Origin: Kitasatospora atroaurantiaca | Lineage (GTDB): Bacteria > Actinomycetota > Actinomycetes > Streptomycetales > Streptomycetaceae | Length of the DNA: 64,000 bases | Assembly (NCBI RefSeq): GCF_007828955.1 | Contig: NZ_VIVR01000001.1 | Span: 6,696,001 to 6,760,000, forward strand | Direction: 5' to 3' | Shown: in pieces, positions 43,472 to 51,910 of the stretch | Position numbering within the stretch: the first letter of the stretch is position 1 | How the letters are laid out: the number at the start of each line of letters is the position of its first letter | Made by a program: the position numbers and the translations under genes | The notes under the pieces: generated by a model | Database searches by the model: none | The model's input: the letters and a program-made list of their open reading frames with translations, nothing else | Told to the model about the DNA's origin: nothing

Positions 43472-43978
43472 ATGACCGTCAGCACCAGAGTTGAGCTCCC
43501 CACGGACGTGCCCGCGACCAGACGGGTGCACATGGCGGCCTTCCCCGGGCCGGACGAGGCCGACCTGGTGGACGCGCTGCGCCGCGACCCGGCCTGGCTG
43601 CCCGAGCTGTCGGTGGTGGCCGTCGACGAACGCGGACTGGTCATCGGCCACGCCCTGCTGACGCGCCTTCAGGTCGGCGCGGAGTGGGCGGTGGCACTCG
43701 CCCCGGTGGCCGTCGCGCCCGAGTGGCAGCGCAAGGGCGTCGGCCAGTTGCTGGTACGCGCCGCAATCGCCGCCGCCGACGAGGCGGGGGAGCGGCTGGT
43801 GGTGGTGCTCGGGGACCCGGGCTACTACGGCCGGTTCGGCTTCACCCCGGCCTCCGAACACGAGGTCACCGGGCCGTTCCAGGTCCGTGACGAGCACTTC
43901 CAGGCGCTGCCGTTGGCCGCGTACGACGGCGGGCCGCGCGGCCTGTGCCGCTACCCGGCGCCGTTCGACGCCGTCTGA
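43472..43978 (+). CDS. GNAT acetyltransferase (YhbS-like)
   Basis: A 168-residue GNAT protein with the acetyl-CoA loop VAPEWQRKGVGQLLV and the YhbS-type VVVLGDPGYYGRFGFTPAS. The substrate is unknown. ATG 43472 is preceded by AAGGA; a longer in-frame ATG at 43379 lies in the aspS terminator region. Its last 28 bases overlap the convergent LysR gene. Confidence 0.88.
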   Translation: MTVSTRVELPTDVPATRRVHMAAFPGPDEADLVDALRRDPAWLPELSVVAVDERGLVIGHALLTRLQVGAEWAVALAPVAVAPEWQRKGVGQLLVRAAIAAADEAGERLVVVLGDPGYYGRFGFTPASEHEVTGPFQVRDEHFQALPLAAYDGGPRGLCRYPAPFDAV

Positions 43979-44880
43979 CCCGCGGGCCCGATCCCGACGG
44001 TGGCCCGGCAGCTGCGGATGAACGCCGCCATCGCGGGCGTCAACGGCCGCTCCCGGAGCCAGTAGAGCCCGACCTGACTGGGGCTCAGCCCGCGCACCGG
44101 CCGGTAGGCCACGTCGGGCCGGGAGGCCAGCCGGTTCATGGACTCGGGAGCGAAGCCGATGCCCTGCCCGCAGGCCACCGCCGCGAGCCACTCGTCCGCG
44201 TTGTGCGCCACCGCGCCGATCCTCACCGGCCGGCCCCCGCGCTCCTCGGCGCCCGACCAGTAGTCGCGCCAGTGGCCCGCCTCCACCGGGATGACGACGA
44301 ACGGCTCGTCCAGCAGCTCCTCGAAGTCCAAGGACTCGCGGGCCGCCAGCGGGTGCTCGACGGAGAGCGCCGCCCAGCGCTCCTCGATGCCCAGCTGCGC
44401 CGTACCGAACTCCTCCGCCATGGCCGCCGGTGCGTGCCACAGGGCCAGGTCGATGTCACCGGAGGCCAGTCCTGACGTGGCGTCGAACCAGTTGTTCTGC
44501 CGCATCTGGACCTGCCAGCCGGGCATCCGCCGGGCGAACTCCTCCATCGTCCGCAGCCCCACCAGGTTGATGGTGCTGCCCTCGAAGCCCACCCGCAGGG
44601 TGCCGCCCGCCTCCGTCGCCGCCTGCCGGGTGGCCCGCAGCGCGCCGTCCCAGCTCTCCAGCAGCGCGGCGGCATGGCCGGCCAGCGCGTTGCCCGCCGG
44701 GGTCGGCGTCACGCCCGAGCGCGAGCGCTGGAAGAGCTGGACCCCGAGCTGCGCCTCCAGCTGCCGGATCTGCTTGGTCAGCGTCGGCTGGGTGATGAAC
44801 AGCCGGGCCGCCGCCGCGGTGAGCTGGCCCTCCTCGCAGACCACCGTGAAGTAGCGCAGCAGGCGGGTGTCGATGTCCAT
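43951..44880 (-). CDS. LysR-family transcription regulator
   Basis: A 309-residue protein. The N-terminal winged helix-turn-helix (LLRYFTVVCEEGQLTAAAARLFITQPTLTKQIRQLEAQLG) precedes a substrate-binding domain from about residue 90. The start ATG has TAACCT six bases upstream and no Shine-Dalgarno, suggesting a leaderless message. It is divergent from the PPK2 gene, which may be a target. Confidence 0.92.
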   Translation of the reverse strand: MDIDTRLLRYFTVVCEEGQLTAAAARLFITQPTLTKQIRQLEAQLGVQLFQRSRSGVTPTPAGNALAGHAAALLESWDGALRATRQAATEAGGTLRVGFEGSTINLVGLRTMEEFARRMPGWQVQMRQNNWFDATSGLASGDIDLALWHAPAAMAEEFGTAQLGIEERWAALSVEHPLAARESLDFEELLDEPFVVIPVEAGHWRDYWSGAEERGGRPVRIGAVAHNADEWLAAVACGQGIGFAPESMNRLASRPDVAYRPVRGLSPSQVGLYWLRERPLTPAMAAFIRSCRATVGIGPAGQTASNGAG

Positions 44881-45081
44881 GCCCGAAGGTTATGGGACGG
44901 GCTATTGGACGCGAGGGGCGGGGCTGCGGCAGAGTTGATCACCCGCCATGGCGGAGTCTGTACCGGCGGAACAGGGGGCCGCCGGTGCAGCACCGCCCTT
45001 TCGCGGCCTGCCCCGACCTGCGCCCGGCGACGTTCGGCCTTAGCGTGAGTGGTCATCACCACCCCGTGAGCGGAGGGCAGA

Positions 45082-45894
45082 GTGGCGGCCGAGCCTGGGC
45101 GACTCCCCAAGAAGCCGTACGAGAAGGAACTGCTGCGCCTGCAGGCCGAGCTGGTGAAGCTGCAGGAGTGGGTGCGCACCGAAGGCGTACGGCTGGTGGT
45201 GGTCTTCGAGGGCCGGGACGCGGCGGGCAAGGGCGGCTCCATCAAGCGGGTGACGGAGTATCTGAATCCGCGCGTCGCCCGGATCGCCGCCCTGCCGGTG
45301 CCGACCGAGCGGCAGCGCGGGCAGTGGTACTTCCAGCGGTACGTGGAGCAGCTGCCGGCGGCCGGCGAGATCGTGCTCTTCGACCGTAGCTGGTACAACC
45401 GGGCCGGCGTGGAGAAGGTGATGGGCTTCTGCACCCCGGAGGAGTACTGGCAGTTCCTGCACCAGTGCCCGAACTACGAGCGGATGCTGATCGAGGCGGG
45501 GATCGTGCTGCGCAAGTACTGGTTCTCCGTCAGCCTGGAGGAGCAGGAGCGCCGTTTCCGCTCCCGCCTCGAGGATCCGCTGCGGCGCTGGAAGCTCTCG
45601 CCGATGGACGTCGAGTCGATCACCCGCTGGGAGGAGTACTCCCGGGCCAAGGACGAGATGTTCGTCTACACCGACGTCCCCGAGTCGCCGTGGAACGTGG
45701 TGGAGAGCGACGACAAGCGGCGGGCCCGGATCAACATGATCGCCCACCTGCTCTCGACCATCGAGTACCGGGAAGTCGAGCGGCCCGTCCTGGAACTGCC
45801 GCCCCGCCCGCCCTCCAAGGGGTACCAGCGCCCGCCGCGCGACCTGCAGAAGTACGTGCCGGACCACGCGGCGAGGCTGGAGATGCGCGCTTAG
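45082..45894 (+). CDS. ppk2: Polyphosphate kinase 2
   Basis: A 270-residue PPK2. Walker A is FEGRDAAGKGGSIKR (about 48-62), Walker B FDRSWYNRAGVEKVMGF, lid region RRWKLSPMDVESITRWEEYSRAKDEMF. Single-domain length fits class I enzymes that phosphorylate nucleoside diphosphates with polyphosphate. GTG start with GGAGGG upstream. Confidence 0.92.
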   Translation: MAAEPGRLPKKPYEKELLRLQAELVKLQEWVRTEGVRLVVVFEGRDAAGKGGSIKRVTEYLNPRVARIAALPVPTERQRGQWYFQRYVEQLPAAGEIVLFDRSWYNRAGVEKVMGFCTPEEYWQFLHQCPNYERMLIEAGIVLRKYWFSVSLEEQERRFRSRLEDPLRRWKLSPMDVESITRWEEYSRAKDEMFVYTDVPESPWNVVESDDKRRARINMIAHLLSTIEYREVERPVLELPPRPPSKGYQRPPRDLQKYVPDHAARLEMRA

Positions 45895-45916
45895 GGCAAC
45901 CACGGCAGGTGCATGG

Positions 45917-46429
45917 CTAGGTCGGCTGTCCGGCCGCTGCACCCGTAGCCAGGTCCGGGCCCCAGCGTTCCAGGGACTCGGTCAGGTCGAGCGGGCCGGG
46001 CCGCAGGCCGGAGTCGGCGGCAGGCCAGTCCTCGCGGGGGACGCGCCACATCAGCTCGAACTCGTTCCCGTCCGGGTCCTTGGCGTAGAAGGACTTGGAG
46101 ACCAGGTGGTTGGTCGAGCCGACCAGCGCGCCGCGCTCGGTCAGCTTGCGGCCCAGCGCGGCCAGCTCGCCGAGCGTGCCGACCTCCCAGGCCAGGTGGT
46201 AGAGGCCGACCCGGCCCTGCTCGGGCCCCGGCGCGTCGGCGCCGATGGCGAACAGGCCGAGGTCGTGGTCGTTCAGGCTGCCGGGGGAGCTCAGAAAGGC
46301 GGCCCGGCCGGGGATCAGATGGTCGACCTGGAAGCCGAAGACGTCGGTGTAGAACTCGACCGAGCGGTCGACGTCGCGGATCCAGAGCACCGCATGGTTC
46401 AGGCGGCGGACGACTGCGTTTCTTGACAT
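45917..46429 (-). CDS. VOC-family (glyoxalase/dioxygenase-fold) protein
   Basis: A 170-residue vicinal-oxygen-chelate protein. The first half starts LNHAVLWIRDVDRSVEFYTDVFGF (metal His), and the second has YHLAWEVGT (His) and FYAKDPDGNEFELMW (Glu). These are the expected three metal ligands. The reaction is not known. Divergent from rarA. Confidence 0.85.
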   Translation of the reverse strand: MSRNAVVRRLNHAVLWIRDVDRSVEFYTDVFGFQVDHLIPGRAAFLSSPGSLNDHDLGLFAIGADAPGPEQGRVGLYHLAWEVGTLGELAALGRKLTERGALVGSTNHLVSKSFYAKDPDGNEFELMWRVPREDWPAADSGLRPGPLDLTESLERWGPDLATGAAAGQPT

Positions 46430-46491
46430 GGGGACCAGCCTACGCCGATCCGGTTCAAATTCGAACTACAAAGGTTGTCGGTGGGCTCGCA

Positions 46492-46497
46492 TACGCT
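46492..46497 (+). promoter_or_regulatory. -10 box for leaderless rarA
   Basis: TACGCT lies exactly 7 bases before GTG 46505, and there is no Shine-Dalgarno sequence. No clear -35. Confidence 0.4.
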
Positions 46498-46504
46498 GTC
46501 GACC

Positions 46505-47851
46505 GTGGAACCGGACCTCTTCACCGCCGCAGCCGAGGAACGCCAGGCCAAGGAGCCCGGCCGGGCCCCCCTTGCCGTACGGATGCGCCCGCGCACCCTG
46601 GACGAGGTGGCCGGCCAGCGGCAGCTGCTCAAGGACGGCTCGCCGCTGCGCCGCCTGGTGGCCGGCTCGCGCGGGCCCGCCGCGACCAGTTCGGTGATCC
46701 TCTGGGGGCCGCCCGGCACGGGGAAGACCACGCTCGCGCATGTGATCAGCCAGGCCGTCGAGGGCCGCTTCGTGGAGCTCTCCGCGATCACCGCCGGGGT
46801 CAAGGAAGTCCGGGCCGTGATCGACGGCGCCCGGCGCGCGGTCGGTATGACGGGCCGCGAGACGGTGCTGTTCCTGGACGAGATCCACCGCTTCTCCAAG
46901 GCCCAGCAGGACTCGCTGCTGCCTGCCGTGGAGAACCGCTGGGTCACCCTGATCGCCGCCACCACCGAGAACCCGTACTTCTCGGTGATCTCCCCGCTGC
47001 TCTCCCGCTCGCTGCTGCTGACCCTCGAGTCCCTGACGGACGACGACGTCCGCGCCCTGCTGCGCCGCGCGGTGACCGACGAGCGCGGCCTCGCCGGGGC
47101 CGTCGAGCTCTCCCCGGAGGCGGAGGACCACCTGGTCCGGCTGGCCGGCGGGGACGCGCGTCGGGCCCTGACCACCCTGGAGGCGGCGGCCGGGGCAGCG
47201 CTGGAGAAGGGCGAGGAGGCCGTTACCCTCGCCACCACCGAGACGGCCGTCAACCAGGCCGCCGTGCGCTACGACAAGGACGGCGACCAGCACTACGACG
47301 TGGCCAGCGCCCTGATCAAGTCGATCCGGGGCAGTGATGTGGACGCCACCCTGCACTACCTGGCCCGCATGATCGAGGCGGGGGAGGACCCGCGCTTCAT
47401 CGCCCGCCGCCTGATGATCTCCGCCAGCGAGGACGTCGGCCTGGCCGACCCGACGGCGCTGACCACGGCCGTGGCAGCGGCCCAGGCGGTCGCCCTGATC
47501 GGCTTCCCCGAAGCCCGGATCATCCTCTCCCAGGCGGCCATCGCGCTCGCGCTGGCGCCCAAGTCCAACGCCGCGTACCTGGCCATCGACGCCGCGCTCG
47601 CCGACGTCCGGCAGGGCCTGGCCGGCGCCCTCCCGCCGCACCTGCGGGACGCCCACTACGGCGGCGCGGGCAAGCTGGGCCACGGCCAGGGGTACCGGTA
47701 CCCGCACGACCTGCCCGGGGGCATCGCCGCGCAGCAGTACGCGCCCGACGAGGTGCACGGCAAGGCGTACTACCACCCGACCCGGCACGGCTCCGAGGCC
47801 CGCTACGCGGACATCGTGGAGTGGACCAGGGGCAAGCTCAAGGGCGAATGA
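46505..47851 (+). CDS. rarA: Replication-associated recombination protein A (AAA+ ATPase)
   Basis: A 448-residue MgsA/RarA/WRNIP1-type ATPase. Walker A GPPGTGKTT, Walker B LFLDEIHRFSK, sensor 1 AATTENPYFSV, and the C-terminal tetramerisation region (SNAAYLAIDAALADV) followed by DAHYGGAGKLGHGQGYRYPHD. It acts at stalled replication forks. GTG 46505 (giving MEPDLFTAAA) is preferred over a TTG at 46475 because a -10 box lies between them. Confidence 0.94.
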   Translation: MEPDLFTAAAEERQAKEPGRAPLAVRMRPRTLDEVAGQRQLLKDGSPLRRLVAGSRGPAATSSVILWGPPGTGKTTLAHVISQAVEGRFVELSAITAGVKEVRAVIDGARRAVGMTGRETVLFLDEIHRFSKAQQDSLLPAVENRWVTLIAATTENPYFSVISPLLSRSLLLTLESLTDDDVRALLRRAVTDERGLAGAVELSPEAEDHLVRLAGGDARRALTTLEAAAGAALEKGEEAVTLATTETAVNQAAVRYDKDGDQHYDVASALIKSIRGSDVDATLHYLARMIEAGEDPRFIARRLMISASEDVGLADPTALTTAVAAAQAVALIGFPEARIILSQAAIALALAPKSNAAYLAIDAALADVRQGLAGALPPHLRDAHYGGAGKLGHGQGYRYPHDLPGGIAAQQYAPDEVHGKAYYHPTRHGSEARYADIVEWTRGKLKGE

Positions 47852-47865
47852 GCGGCAGGTATACT

Positions 47866-48162
47866 TCTGCTGAGCGCCATGTCCCGGGACGGCGGCGGGT
47901 GAGAACCCACCGACCGGCCGCACCAGCGGGGCATCGGCCCGAGGCTCCCCTGCGAGGGGGCTTCCAGGAGCGTTGCGCACCGATTTCGGTGTCGCGGGCA
48001 GCCCACCACCTCACGGCGGTGGGCCACTCGTGTGCAAGCACACTGTGCCCGGTCCGGAGAGCGGCTGATCACCCCTAGGGGTGGTTTTTCTCCGGATCGC
48101 GAGGAGCGACCTCCGTCAACACCTGGTGAAGCCGTATTCGCAAAGCAAGAGAGGTTTGGTTC
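47866..48162 (+). ncRNA. Structured leader of rpsD with internal intrinsic terminator (candidate)
   Basis: TATACT at 47860-47865 could be the promoter. The ~290-base leader has a chain of hairpins: GGGTGAGAACCC (47897-47908), one around 47944-47971, GCACCGATTTCGGTGT near 47976, CCCACC/GGTGGG near 48003-48023, GTGTGCAAGCACAC (48030-48043), and an intrinsic terminator at 48070-48089. The TCCGGAGA just before it can pair with TCTCCGGA just after it, enclosing the terminator. The 311-base gap holds no gene. Confidence 0.5.
48070..48089 (+). terminator. Intrinsic terminator inside the rpsD leader
   Basis: CACCCCTAGGGGTG, then G and five T, 73 bases before the rpsD ATG. A terminator placed within the 5' leader suggests attenuation; it may instead end rarA transcription. 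Confidence 0.7.
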
Positions 48163-48777
48163 ATGGCGAACCAGAAGCGCCCCAAGGTCAAGATTGCCCG
48201 TGCGCTGGGTATTCCGCTGACCCCGAAGTCCGTCAAGTACTTCGAGGCCCGCCCGTACCCGCCCGGCCAGCACGGCCGTGGGCGCAAGCAGAACTCTGAC
48301 TACAAGGTCCGTCTGACCGAGAAGCAGCGTCTGCGCGCGCAGTACGACCTCAGCGAGAAGCAGATGGCCCGCGCGTTCGACCGCGCGAAGAAGGCCGGTG
48401 GCAAGACCGGTGAGGCTCTGATCGCCGACCTCGAGACTCGTCTCGACTCGCTGGTTCTGCGTTCGGGCATCGCCCGGACCATCTACCAGGCCCGTCAGAT
48501 GGTCGTTCACGGCCACATCGAGGTCAACGGCGGCAAGGTCAACAAGCCGTCGTTCCAGCTGAAGCCGGGCTTCGTCGTCACCGTGCGTGACCGGAGCAAG
48601 GAGAAGGTCCCGTTCCAGGTCGCCCGTGAGGGTGGCTACGCGGGTGAGGGTCAGACCCCGAAGTACCTCGAGGTCAACCTCAAGGCCCTGGCCTTCCGCC
48701 TGGACCGTGCCCCGCAGCGTCGTGAGGTCCCCGTGATCTGCGACGAGCAGCTGGTCGTCGAGTACTACTCGCGCTGA
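48163..48777 (+). CDS. rpsD: 30S ribosomal protein S4
   Basis: A 204-residue S4. The N-terminus MANQKRPKVKIARALGIPLTPKSVKYF has no zinc-binding cysteines, so it is the zinc-free form. The S4 RNA-binding domain is LVLRSGIARTIYQARQMVVHGHIEVNGGKVNKPS, and the end is VVEYYSR. It nucleates 30S assembly; S4 represses its own synthesis in several bacteria. ATG start with AGAGAGG upstream. Confidence 0.97.
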   Translation: MANQKRPKVKIARALGIPLTPKSVKYFEARPYPPGQHGRGRKQNSDYKVRLTEKQRLRAQYDLSEKQMARAFDRAKKAGGKTGEALIADLETRLDSLVLRSGIARTIYQARQMVVHGHIEVNGGKVNKPSFQLKPGFVVTVRDRSKEKVPFQVAREGGYAGEGQTPKYLEVNLKALAFRLDRAPQRREVPVICDEQLVVEYYSR

Positions 48778-48793
48778 CCCGCAGCACTACCAA

Positions 48794-48844
48794 CACCGAG
48801 CCCCCGCAGCCTTCGTGGCCGCGGGGGCTCGGTGCACCTTTTTT
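48794..48844 (+). terminator. rpsD terminator
   Basis: A 14-bp stem (48794-48807 with 48821-48834) followed by six T at 48839-48844: a textbook Rho-independent terminator 16 bases after the stop. Confidence 0.92.
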
Positions 48845-48850
48845 GGGGCG

Positions 48851-48962
48851 GCTCGCCGCCGGGCGCTCTTGATCCGGTGGCGACGTTCCTCGCTCCGGCA
48901 CTCCCTCCTTCGTCGGTCGCTTGTCGCTCGTCGCTTTCGCCACCGGCGCGCCCTTTGGCTCG
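48851..48962 (-). repeat. Dispersed structured element, copy 2
   Basis: Inverted relative of 27702-27803, immediately beyond the rpsD terminator and ending 22 bases before the STAND gene stop. The pairing arms here read GGTGGCGA and TCGCCACC, against GGTGCCGA and TCGGCATC in copy 1. Confidence 0.75.
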
Positions 48963-48983
48963 CAGCCCGGGCTCGGGCAGGCC

Positions 48984-51182
48984 TCAGCGCGCGGGGACCT
49001 GTGAGGGCCGTACCGGGCGCGGGCCCGGCAGCCCGTCGGTGCCCTGGGGGCCCGGACGGCCGTCGCCGCCCAGAGCGCGGGACACCGCCGCCTCCAGGTC
49101 GAGCGCCGCGCCGAGCTCGAAGGCCTCGGTGAACTCCTGCTCGGTCAGCCCCGCCCTGGCCCGTGCCTCGCACTCCCGGTACGGCCCGTTGAAGGTCCGC
49201 GAGCCGAAGAACGGCGTGCCCACGGCCTGCCAGATCCGGTGCGCCGCGCCCTGCAGCACCCGGGCCTCCAGCAGATCCGCGTCCGGCCCCTCGGTCTCCA
49301 GCAGGGCCAGCACGTCCATCGCCAGCACGATCCCCAGCAGGTCGCGGAAGAGGTGGTTGAGCCGTACGCACTCGCGGGCGTGCGCACGCGCGGGGCGCAC
49401 CTCGCCGTCCAGCCACTTCGAGTACGCCATGGCGTAGAGCCCGTAGGCGTACGCCCACTGCTCGCCGTGCTCCTCGCAGATCTCGCGGACGCGCTCCAGC
49501 CAGCGCTGGCCGGTCTCGGCCTCGCCCTGGAAGAGATAGGCGATGCCGAGCTCGAACATCGCCATCAGGACGTTGCTGTTGAGCTCGCCGATGGTGTTGT
49601 AGTGCCAGAGCGCCTCCTCGAACAGCTCGGCGGCGCGCGCCGGCTCGTCGCCGATCAGCGCGGCGCAGCCCTGGCGGTGCACCGCGTAGGCCAGCGCCCG
49701 GTCGTCGCCGGTGTCCAGAGCTTGACGGCGGCACTCCTCCAGTGCGGGTCTGGCCCTGGCGAGGTCGCCCTGCAGGGTGGCCATGTAACCGGTCACCCAG
49801 AGGGCCTTGGCGCGGGCCTCGGTCGGCTCGGGGTCCAGTGCGAGCGCCCGGTCCAGCCAGTGCCGGCCCTCGCCGAGGTGGCCGGAGCCGACCCAGTAGA
49901 ACCAGAGCGTGCCGGCCATCAGCAGGGCGATCTGTTCCTCGCCCGGCTCGGCCAGGCAGAACTCCAGCGCCGCCCGGAGGTTGGGGTGGGCGAGCCGGGT
50001 GCGCTCGGCGGTCTCCGCCTGCCGGGGGCCGAACCACTCGACCTCGCCCCAGGTGGCCACGCCGAGGTACCAGTCGCGGTGGCGGCGGCGCAGCCGGTGG
50101 TCCTCCCCGGTGGAGCGGAGCCAGTGGCCGCCGTACTCGCGCAGGGTGTCGAGCATCCGGAAGCGGACGCCGAAGCCGCTCTCCTCCCGCATCACCACGG
50201 ATTTGCCGACCAGCTCGCCGATCAGGTCCAGCATCTCCTCCGCGTCGATGCCGTCGCCGGCGCAGACGTACTGGGCGGCCTCGAGATCGAAGCTGCCGGC
50301 GAAGACGGAGAGGCGAGCCCAGAGCAAACGTTCCTGCAGCGTGCAGAGTTCGTGACTCCAGCCGATTGTGGTGCGCAGGGTCTGATGCCGCAGCAGGGCG
50401 CTGCGGGAGCCGCCGGTCAGCAGGCGGAAGCGGTCGTCGAGGCGGAGGGTGATCTGCTCCACCGAGAGCGCGCGCAGGCGGCCCGCGGCCAGCTCCACGG
50501 CCAGCGGGATGCCGTCCAGGCGACGGCAGAGCAGTGCCACCTCCTCGGCGTTCCGCTCGGTCAGCTCGAAGCCGGGCAGCACCGCCGCCGCGCGGTCGGC
50601 GAAGAGCGCCACGGCGTCCGCCGGGCCGCTCCCGGCCGGCGCGGTGACGGGCAGCGGGGCGACCGGCAGCAGGTGCTCGCCGGCCGACTGCAGGGACTCC
50701 CGGCTGGTGGCCAGGACCCGCAGGCCCGGTGCCGCCCGCAGCAGCGTGTCGACCAGCTCGGCGCAGGCCTCCACCAGGTGCTCGCAGCCGTCCAGCACGA
50801 TCAGCAGCTCCCGGTCGGCGAGCTGCTCCACCAGCACGTCCAGCGGCGGTCGCGCGGTCGAGTCGGTCAGGCGCAGGGCTTCGAGTACGGCGTGCCCGAG
50901 CAGCATCGGCTCCTGGACGGCGGCCACCTCGACCAGCCGGACGCCGTCGGGGAAGCCGCCGTCGGCCTCGGCGGCGGCCCGCAGGGCGAGCCGGCTCTTG
51001 CCCACCCCGCCGGGGCCGGTGACCGTGACCAGCCTGGACCTCACCAGCAGCCGGGCCAGCGTGGCGAGTTCCTCGCGGCGGCCGATGAAGCTGCTCACCT
51101 CGGCGGGGAGCCGGACGGCCTTCGCCGGCTGCGGCCCGGGCTCCGCGTCCTGCCGTCCGGATGCTGCCGACTCGCTGGACAC
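48984..51182 (-). CDS. STAND (NB-ARC/AfsR-like) ATPase with TPR-like repeats, no DNA-binding domain seen
   Basis: A 732-residue protein. The NTPase region has SFIGRREEL, Walker A TGPGGVGKSRL, Walker B LLIVLDGCEHL, and LATSRESL, as in AfsR/LuxR-type STAND regulators. A winged-helix linker (ARLSVFAGSFDLEAAQYVC) and helical TPR-like repeats from about residue 400 follow. Neither an N-terminal OmpR-type domain nor a C-terminal LuxR helix-turn-helix is visible; the tail is Gly/Pro-rich. It may act as a signalling scaffold. GTG start, divergent from the DUF948 gene. Confidence 0.85.
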   Translation of the reverse strand: MSSESAASGRQDAEPGPQPAKAVRLPAEVSSFIGRREELATLARLLVRSRLVTVTGPGGVGKSRLALRAAAEADGGFPDGVRLVEVAAVQEPMLLGHAVLEALRLTDSTARPPLDVLVEQLADRELLIVLDGCEHLVEACAELVDTLLRAAPGLRVLATSRESLQSAGEHLLPVAPLPVTAPAGSGPADAVALFADRAAAVLPGFELTERNAEEVALLCRRLDGIPLAVELAAGRLRALSVEQITLRLDDRFRLLTGGSRSALLRHQTLRTTIGWSHELCTLQERLLWARLSVFAGSFDLEAAQYVCAGDGIDAEEMLDLIGELVGKSVVMREESGFGVRFRMLDTLREYGGHWLRSTGEDHRLRRRHRDWYLGVATWGEVEWFGPRQAETAERTRLAHPNLRAALEFCLAEPGEEQIALLMAGTLWFYWVGSGHLGEGRHWLDRALALDPEPTEARAKALWVTGYMATLQGDLARARPALEECRRQALDTGDDRALAYAVHRQGCAALIGDEPARAAELFEEALWHYNTIGELNSNVLMAMFELGIAYLFQGEAETGQRWLERVREICEEHGEQWAYAYGLYAMAYSKWLDGEVRPARAHARECVRLNHLFRDLLGIVLAMDVLALLETEGPDADLLEARVLQGAAHRIWQAVGTPFFGSRTFNGPYRECEARARAGLTEQEFTEAFELGAALDLEAAVSRALGGDGRPGPQGTDGLPGPRPVRPSQVPAR

Positions 51183-51257
51183 CGTCGCCCCCGTCGCTCT
51201 ACGGCCCGAAACCCTCGTCAGGCCCGTCGGAACCGGGCCGATCGGTCCAACGAGCTG

Positions 51258-51271
51258 ACCGACCGGTCGGT
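51258..51271. promoter_or_regulatory. TetR-type operator-like palindrome
   Basis: ACCGACCGGTCGGT is a perfect 14-base palindrome, extended by TG/TA flanks that almost pair. It lies 76 bases upstream of the STAND gene start and 160 bases before the DUF948 gene. Such sequences are typical TetR-family sites in streptomycetes. No TetR gene is in the window. Confidence 0.45.
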
Positions 51272-51431
51272 TACGCGCGAGCCTCGCCCACCAGGCCGTC
51301 CGCGCGGGCCGCTGCCGACTCGCCCGCCACCGGTTCTTCCCTGGGCCGAGCCGGATATCCGGTCAGGAAAGTCGGCGTGGTCACGGTAGGGTTCCCCTCT
51401 GAGGAAGTGGCAAGGCGAGGGAGCGCGCAAG

Positions 51432-51908
51432 GTGTCCGTGGGAGAGCTGGCCGGCCTGTTGGTGGCCGTCTTCTGGGCGGTCCTGGTCACCCTGCTCGCC
51501 GTGGTGCTGGTCCGGCTCTCGAAGGTGCTCAAGGAGGCCACCGTCCTGGTCTCCGCCGTCACCGAGCAGGCCGTGCCGCTGCTGGTCGACGCGGGCGCAG
51601 CCGTGCGCAGCGCCAACGAGCAGCTGGAGCGGGTGGACGAGATCACCGCCAACGTCCAGGACGCCGCCGCCAACGCCAACGCCCTCTCCTCCACCGTCGC
51701 CGCCACCATCGGCGGTCCGCTGGTCAAGGTCGCGGCCTTCAGCTACGGCGTGCGCAAGGCCGTCGGCAGGCAGCAGGCCGGTCTGACGCTCCCGCAGCAG
51801 GCGGGCGAGCGCGAGGAACTGGCCCGGCTGATCCGGGCCGAGGTCCGGGCGGCCGCCGCGCCGCGCGGCGGACTGCTCTCCCGTGTCCGGCGAGCCGTGA
51901 GGGGCTGA
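51432..51908 (+). CDS. DUF948-type membrane protein
   Basis: A 158-residue protein with an N-terminal membrane helix (LAGLLVAVFWAVLVTLLAVVLVRL) and an extended helical domain (VLKEATVLVSAVTEQAVPLLVDAGAAVRSANEQL). Similar DUF948 proteins precede alaS in Streptomyces as I recall. Function unknown. GTG start, with the next gene 2 bases after its stop. Confidence 0.85.
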   Translation: MSVGELAGLLVAVFWAVLVTLLAVVLVRLSKVLKEATVLVSAVTEQAVPLLVDAGAAVRSANEQLERVDEITANVQDAAANANALSSTVAATIGGPLVKVAAFSYGVRKAVGRQQAGLTLPQQAGEREELARLIRAEVRAAAAPRGGLLSRVRRAVRG

Positions 51909-51910
51909 CC

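Noticed and set aside
41300..44440. Minus-strand open frame of 1046 codons opposite hisS and aspS
   Set aside because: It is a shadow of high-GC codon bias: it lies antisense to two certain synthetase genes and its translation is Val/Gly/Ala/Arg-rich without any domain.
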